NCBI RefSeq assembly: GCF_003525665.1
Contig: NZ_DQDX01000047.1
Span: 11,961-21,942 of the forward strand
Direction of reading: 5' to 3'
Length of the DNA: 9,982 nt
Origin: Flavobacterium sp.
Lineage (GTDB): Bacteria > Bacteroidota > Bacteroidia > Flavobacteriales > Flavobacteriaceae
The number at the start of each line of letters is the position of its first letter. The first letter of the stretch is position 1. Shown here piece by piece: positions 6,446 through 9,982 of the stretch. The position numbers and the translations under genes were made by a program. The notes under the pieces are model-generated. The model saw nothing but the letters and a program-made list of their open reading frames with translations, searched no databases and was not told the DNA's origin.

Positions 6446-7283
6446 AAGGTAACCACTTTTTATCAAAATTAGGTTTGCGTTTTTCAAGAAAAGCATCTCT
6501 TCCTTCTTTAGCTTCGTCGGTCATGTAGGCCAATCGAGTTGCTTCGCCTGCAAAAACTTGTTGACCAACCATTCCGTCGTCGGTTAAATTCATGGCAAAT
6601 TTTAGCATTTTTATAGATGTTGGTGATTTTGCCAAGATCTCTTGTGCCCATTCATAAGCGGTATCTTCCAATTCATCGTGTGGAATTACAGCATTTACCA
6701 TTCCCATTTCGAAAGCTTCTTGAGCTGAGTAATTTCGTCCTAAAAAGAAAATTTCTCTAGCTTTTTTCTGACCAACCATTTTGGCCAAATACGCCGATCC
6801 ATAACCTCCGTCAAAACTAGTTACATCAGCATCGGTTTGTTTAAAAATGGCGTGTTCTTTACTTGCTAAAGTTAAATCGCAAACTACATGCAAACTATGT
6901 CCGCCACCAACAGCCCAACCTGGAACAACGCAAATTACCGCTTTCGGCATAAAACGAATTAATCGTTGCACGTCTAAAATATTAAGTCTGTGATAACCAT
7001 CGTCGCCAACGTAACCTTGATGACCACGCGCTTTTTGATCGCCACCAGAACAAAACGAATAAACTCCGTCTTTAGAACTTGGACCTTCTGCAGAAAGTAA
7101 AACTACACCTATAGATGTATCTTCTTGCGCATCGTGAAAAGCTTGTAATAATTCGGCTGTGGTTTTTGGTCGAAATGCATTCCGAACGTCTGGCCTATTG
7201 AAAGCGATTCTCGCAACACCATTGCATTTTTTATAAGTTATATCTTCAAATTCTTTTGCGGTTACCCAATTGATTGCACTCAT
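6444..7283 (-). CDS. menB: 1,4-dihydroxy-2-naphthoyl-CoA synthase (MenB), crotonase fold
   Basis: MenB closes the second ring of o-succinylbenzoyl-CoA to give DHNA-CoA, an intramolecular Claisen condensation in the cytoplasm. The product is 279 aa, the normal length. Signature segments are the CSGGDQKARG loop (78-87), the oxyanion-hole region PGWAVGGGHS (121-130), the catalytic segment with S156 and D158 (TSFDGGYGS) and the C-terminal Y253 in LAYMTDEAKEGRDAF. D151 in FKQTDADV occupies the place of Asp185 of the M. tuberculosis enzyme. E. coli MenB has glycine there and needs bound bicarbonate. This is therefore a type II MenB expected to work without bicarbonate. The gene is first in the minus-strand run, divergent from the peptidase gene, and ends in TAG inside the edge of a heptad array. 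Recognition is very secure. Confidence 0.97.
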   Translation of the reverse strand: MSAINWVTAKEFEDITYKKCNGVARIAFNRPDVRNAFRPKTTAELLQAFHDAQEDTSIGVVLLSAEGPSSKDGVYSFCSGGDQKARGHQGYVGDDGYHRLNILDVQRLIRFMPKAVICVVPGWAVGGGHSLHVVCDLTLASKEHAIFKQTDADVTSFDGGYGSAYLAKMVGQKKAREIFFLGRNYSAQEAFEMGMVNAVIPHDELEDTAYEWAQEILAKSPTSIKMLKFAMNLTDDGMVGQQVFAGEATRLAYMTDEAKEGRDAFLEKRKPNFDKKWLP

Positions 7284-7390
7284 TGAAAACTATTTTTGTT
7301 AAAAATGTATTTGAATACTAATTTGTATTAATTTAGCGTAAAAATAAACCAAAAATTAGATAATACCACTATTACCATTCTTATTTCATT
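7284..7390. promoter_or_regulatory. divergent promoter region, menB / C1B peptidase
   Basis: The 107 bp between two divergent starts must hold promoters for both genes. On the plus strand, TTTTTG (7293-7298) and TAATTTG (7319-7325) lie 20 bp apart. They approximate the Bacteroidota -33 TTTG and -7 TAnnTTTG elements, with the -7 one base short. On the minus strand TACATTTT (7309-7302) matches the -7 consensus at seven of eight positions, 18 bp before the menB ATG, but no clear -33 element is visible. No operator-like palindrome stood out. Confidence 0.35.
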
Positions 7391-8500
7391 ATGAAAAAAA
7401 ATATTTTAAGCATCGCATTATTAGCAATTAGTTTTGGAGGTTTCGCACAAACGTATGAATTTCAAACAATTAAAGACATCGAAGCCAATCCTGTAATTTC
7501 ACAAGACAATACAGGAACTTGTTGGAGTTTTTCAACAACGTCATTTTTGGAGGCCGAAATCATCCGCTTGACGGGAAAAAAAATCGACTTGTCTGAGATG
7601 TATAATGTTCGAAATACTTATCCTAAAAAAGCATGGAATTATGTTATGCGACAAGGGAAAGCTCAATTTGGCGAAGGCGGTTTAGCTCATGATGTGATTA
7701 ATTCTGCAGAAGATTTTGGTTTGGTTCCAAATAGTGTTTACTCTGGATTAATTGGTACTAACAACGCTCACAATCATGCCGAAATGACTGCGGTTTTAGA
7801 ATCAATGTTAAAAACTTATGTTGCCAATCCTGGAGCAAAATTATCTCCACAATGGAAAGAAGCGGTAAATGCAGTTCTTGATGTATATATAGGTAAAAAT
7901 GTAACCGATTTTACATACGAAGGAAAAAAATATACGCCAAAAAGTTTCTTGGAGATGACCAAATTGAAAACAGCTGATTATGTTACAATTTCGTCTTTTA
8001 CTAATGAGCCTTTTTACAAAACCTTCTTATTAGATATTCCAGATAATTTTTCTAACGGAACTTTTTATAATTTACCATTAGATGAATACGTTCAAAATAT
8101 CGATAATGCATTAGATAATGGATATACGATTGCTTTAGATTGCGATGTATCTGAAAATACCTTCTCAGGAAAAAATGGTGTTGCTGTTATTGCAGAAAAT
8201 GATACTGATGCCAAAGTAATTACAACAGAAATCAAACCAGAGAAAGTAATTTCGCCAGAATACCGTCAAGCGGAATTTGAAAACTTGACTACAACCGACG
8301 ATCATTTGATGCACATTGTTGGAAAAGTAAAAGATCAAACTGGAAAAATGTACTATAAAGTAAAAAATTCTTGGGGAACAAAATCGGGTAAAGAAGGTTA
8401 TGTTTATATGAGTGTTTCTTATATGAAATTAAAAAGTATTTCGGTTTTATTGCACAAAGACGGATTAACAAAAACGACAAAATCTAAATTAGGATTATAA
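7391..8500 (+). CDS. exported C1B papain-like cysteine peptidase (aminopeptidase C / bleomycin hydrolase type)
   Basis: The product is 369 aa. An N-terminal signal peptide (about residues 1-19, GGFA before QTYEF) predicts export to the periplasm or beyond. The mature enzyme shows the complete papain-type active site: oxyanion Q38 (ISQDNTGTCWSFS), nucleophile C44, catalytic H305 (DDHLMHIVG, corresponding to the HAM motif of PepC) and N327 (KVKNSWG). The long insertion between the Cys and His halves fits the C1B bleomycin hydrolase/PepC family. Cytosolic PepC enzymes are about 440-450 aa, so this one is clearly shorter. It also has a basic tail (LTKTTKSKLGL) where the C-terminus of PepC enters the active site to set aminopeptidase specificity. 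The substrate is unknown. The gene is followed after 2 bp by a PH-domain membrane protein, so the two are probably one transcript. Confidence 0.9.
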   Translation: MKKNILSIALLAISFGGFAQTYEFQTIKDIEANPVISQDNTGTCWSFSTTSFLEAEIIRLTGKKIDLSEMYNVRNTYPKKAWNYVMRQGKAQFGEGGLAHDVINSAEDFGLVPNSVYSGLIGTNNAHNHAEMTAVLESMLKTYVANPGAKLSPQWKEAVNAVLDVYIGKNVTDFTYEGKKYTPKSFLEMTKLKTADYVTISSFTNEPFYKTFLLDIPDNFSNGTFYNLPLDEYVQNIDNALDNGYTIALDCDVSENTFSGKNGVAVIAENDTDAKVITTEIKPEKVISPEYRQAEFENLTTTDDHLMHIVGKVKDQTGKMYYKVKNSWGTKSGKEGYVYMSVSYMKLKSISVLLHKDGLTKTTKSKLGL

Positions 8501-8502
8501 AA

Positions 8503-8928
8503 ATGAAACGATTTCTATCAACAAAAAACACATTCACCGTTCTGTTTTTATGGGCAATCGTACTATTTATGGTTGTTGTCTTGTATTTGGGAATTACCGA
8601 GAATGAGTTGCCATTACTACCTATTATTATACTATCGTTGGTAATTGGATTTATCGTTTGGGTTTTATTGGACACAAGATATGTTATAAAAAATCATTTT
8701 TTATTGTACCGTTCTGGACCATTTAGAGGAAGAATTGACATTGAAAATATTCAAAAAATAAAACGACATTCGGGTTTGTATGTTCCAGTAACGTTGAAAC
8801 CGGCATTGGATACGAAAGGTTTTATAATAACCTATAATAAATTTGACGACTTATTTATTTCTCCAATAAAAAGCGATGTTTTCATTGAAGAAATCAGAAA
8901 AATAAATCCGAAGATTGAAGTGATTTAA
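8503..8928 (+). CDS. small membrane protein with YyaB-like PH domain
   Basis: The product is 141 aa with two membrane helices (about 11-29 and 37-56) followed by a compact PH-like domain (about 58-135). The cytoplasmic part carries the YyaB-like (DUF1200/bPH_6) pattern: RYVIKNHFLLYRSGPFRGRI (59-78), an IENIQKI strand (80-86), and a C-terminal LFISPIKSDVFIEEI (117-131). The function of this family is not established. It starts 2 bp after the peptidase stop and ends just before a hairpin terminator, so it is the second and last gene of a two-gene unit. It is a different PH subtype from the pair at 4260-6280, although all three share the layout of two helices then PH. Confidence 0.82.
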   Translation: MKRFLSTKNTFTVLFLWAIVLFMVVVLYLGITENELPLLPIIILSLVIGFIVWVLLDTRYVIKNHFLLYRSGPFRGRIDIENIQKIKRHSGLYVPVTLKPALDTKGFIITYNKFDDLFISPIKSDVFIEEIRKINPKIEVI

Positions 8929-8931
8929 TTG

Positions 8932-8961
8932 AAAAAGGTAAGTGTGATGCTTACCTTTTTT
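8932..8961. terminator. bidirectional intrinsic terminator between convergent genes
   Basis: The stem aaaaaggtaag (8932-8942) pairs perfectly over 11 bp with cttaccttttt (8950-8960) around a 7-nt loop. A T run follows on the plus strand (8956-8961), and the A run at 8932-8936 gives a U run on the minus strand. The stem begins 4 bp after the PH-gene stop and 3 bp after the dioxygenase stop, so a single hairpin fills the 34-bp gap and serves both genes. Confidence 0.93.
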
Positions 8962-8962
8962 G

Positions 8963-9796
8963 TTATCCAATTTTCACAGAAGTCATTGTTAATGAACCTC
9001 CAACTGGTTTATCGTTAAAGAAACTAACTTCGTCATTGTTGTCTTGTAAAGCAATCGAATAAATTAGAGGAAAATAATGATCTGGAGTTGGGATGGCGAG
9101 TTTTGCCGCTTTATTTAACTTTTCATATTCTATTAGCGATTTGAAATCATTATTACCAATTTTTTCCTTGAAAATGGTATTCATTTCAATTGTCCAATCA
9201 TAGCCATATTCAGGTTCTTGAAGTTTGTCCCACGCAACCATTCCTAGATTGTGAACCATGTTTCCGCTTCCAATAATTAGAACTCCTTTTTTGCGAAGTG
9301 AAGCCAATTGTTTTGCCAAATCATAATGATATTGTGCAGGTTTACTATAATCAATACTCAATTGCAAGACTGGAATGTCTGCATTTGGATAAATGTGTCG
9401 CACAACGGTCCAAGTTCCATGGTCTAAACCCCAATCGTGGTCCAAACCAACATTGGTAGAAGTTATTAATTCTGAAGTGAATTTCGCCAATTCTGGATCT
9501 CCTTTTGCAGGATATTCTACATCAAACAATGCTTGCGGAAAACCTCCAAAATCGTGAATTGTCTTTGGATTATTCATTGCAGTTATGTGAGTTCCGTTAG
9601 TCAACCAATGTGCAGAAATAACTAAAACAGCTTTAGGTTTTGGAATTTCTCTACCAAATTTTGCCCACGTTCTAGAAAACTCATTGTCTTCAATTCCGTT
9701 CATTGGCGAACCGTGACCAATAAATAATACTGGAAGTTTTTCTCCGTCTTCTTTTAAATCTTTTGTCCAATTATAAAATGGATGTAATGATGCCAT
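8963..9796 (-). CDS. ygiD: class III extradiol ring-cleavage dioxygenase, 4,5-DOPA dioxygenase (YgiD) family
   Basis: The product is 277 aa, close to the usual size of the YgiD/plant DODA family (about 260-280 aa), and cytoplasmic with no signal or membrane segment. These enzymes open catechol rings, with DOPA 4,5-cleavage as the tested reaction; the natural bacterial substrate is often unclear. Conserved histidine motifs are all present: H28 (FIGHGSPMN), H63 (VISAHW), H126 (LDHGTW), H182 (GNMVHNLG) and H240 (TPDHYFPL). H28, H63 and H240 are the expected metal ligands, and H126 and H182 line the active site. The ATG at 9796 gives a normal N-terminus. It is convergent with the PH-domain gene and shares its terminator, so it is a separate transcript. 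No neighbouring gene explains its substrate. The family call is firm, the exact substrate is not. Confidence 0.9.
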   Translation of the reverse strand: MASLHPFYNWTKDLKEDGEKLPVLFIGHGSPMNGIEDNEFSRTWAKFGREIPKPKAVLVISAHWLTNGTHITAMNNPKTIHDFGGFPQALFDVEYPAKGDPELAKFTSELITSTNVGLDHDWGLDHGTWTVVRHIYPNADIPVLQLSIDYSKPAQYHYDLAKQLASLRKKGVLIIGSGNMVHNLGMVAWDKLQEPEYGYDWTIEMNTIFKEKIGNNDFKSLIEYEKLNKAAKLAIPTPDHYFPLIYSIALQDNNDEVSFFNDKPVGGSLTMTSVKIG

Positions 9797-9982
9797 GGTA
9801 TTGCCTTTTGTTGGTGTTATTTGTAAAATATTTTTGTTTCAAATAAAAAATAATTGTAAGAAAATTAATGCTAATTTGAAAAATCATTAAAAATAAATGT
9901 AATTGTTAAAAAAAAACTAATCAAATTTCGTGCATTTCATCGACTTATATTGCAGTTAATCTAAAAAATTATAATTAAAAAT
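9797..9982. other. AT-rich non-coding end of window
   Basis: These 186 bp hold no ORF of note. They must contain the promoter of the minus-strand dioxygenase gene, but only a weak -7-like TTTATTTG (9847-9840, minus) is visible, without a matching -33 element. On the plus strand TAATTTG (9872-9878) repeats the heptamer seen before the peptidase gene and could belong to a promoter for a gene beyond the right edge. Confidence 0.4.

Noticed and set aside
8289..8675. Two minus-strand 63-codon ORFs opposite the peptidase and small PH gene
   Set aside because: They are antisense shadows; the sense genes carry the catalytic His/Asn and the PH signature in these stretches.

Overview
The window looks like chromosome of a low-GC Bacteroidota member, most likely a Flavobacterium-type Flavobacteriaceae. 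The evidence is the strong A+T bias, A-rich start contexts without clear Shine-Dalgarno sequences, exported proteins with N-termini ending in -TAQ or -FAQ, and a menaquinone gene cluster mixed with bacterial PH-domain genes. No tRNA, rRNA, CRISPR array, IS element, phage gene or broken gene was seen.

Minus-strand block (7283 down to 10). Seven genes run in one direction: menB, a two-TM PH-domain protein (172 aa), a large PH-domain membrane protein (500 aa), menA, a UPF0173-type metallo-beta-lactamase-fold hydrolase, an exported TPR protein, and menC. MenC makes o-succinylbenzoate, MenB closes the naphthoate ring, and MenA prenylates DHNA in the membrane. MenF, MenD, MenH, MenE, the DHNA-CoA thioesterase and the final methyltransferase are not in the window. 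Two junctions are very tight: the PH pair overlaps by one base, and one base separates menA from the hydrolase. The other four junctions are 90 to 173 bp long and each carries a repeat or inverted repeat.

Plus-strand block (7391 to 8928). Diverging from menB across about 107 bp is a two-gene unit: an exported C1B (bleomycin hydrolase/PepC-like) cysteine peptidase and, 2 bp later, a small YyaB-like PH-domain membrane protein. A compact hairpin with A and T tracts on its two sides fills the gap to the convergent ygiD-like dioxygenase gene (8963-9796, minus). The last 186 bp are AT-rich and hold no gene.

The most unusual signal is in the gaps of the men cluster. At menB/PH, PH/menA and TPR/menC the whole intergenic space, or most of it, is built from short degenerate units with a 7-bp period (or 14 = 2 x 7). 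The units share a word close to ACTGAAA/TCTGAAA/TCTAAAA although the arrays differ in detail. The fourth loose junction (hydrolase/TPR) has a 16-bp perfect inverted repeat instead. The repeats lie at the borders between men genes and accessory genes and are absent from the tightly coupled pairs.
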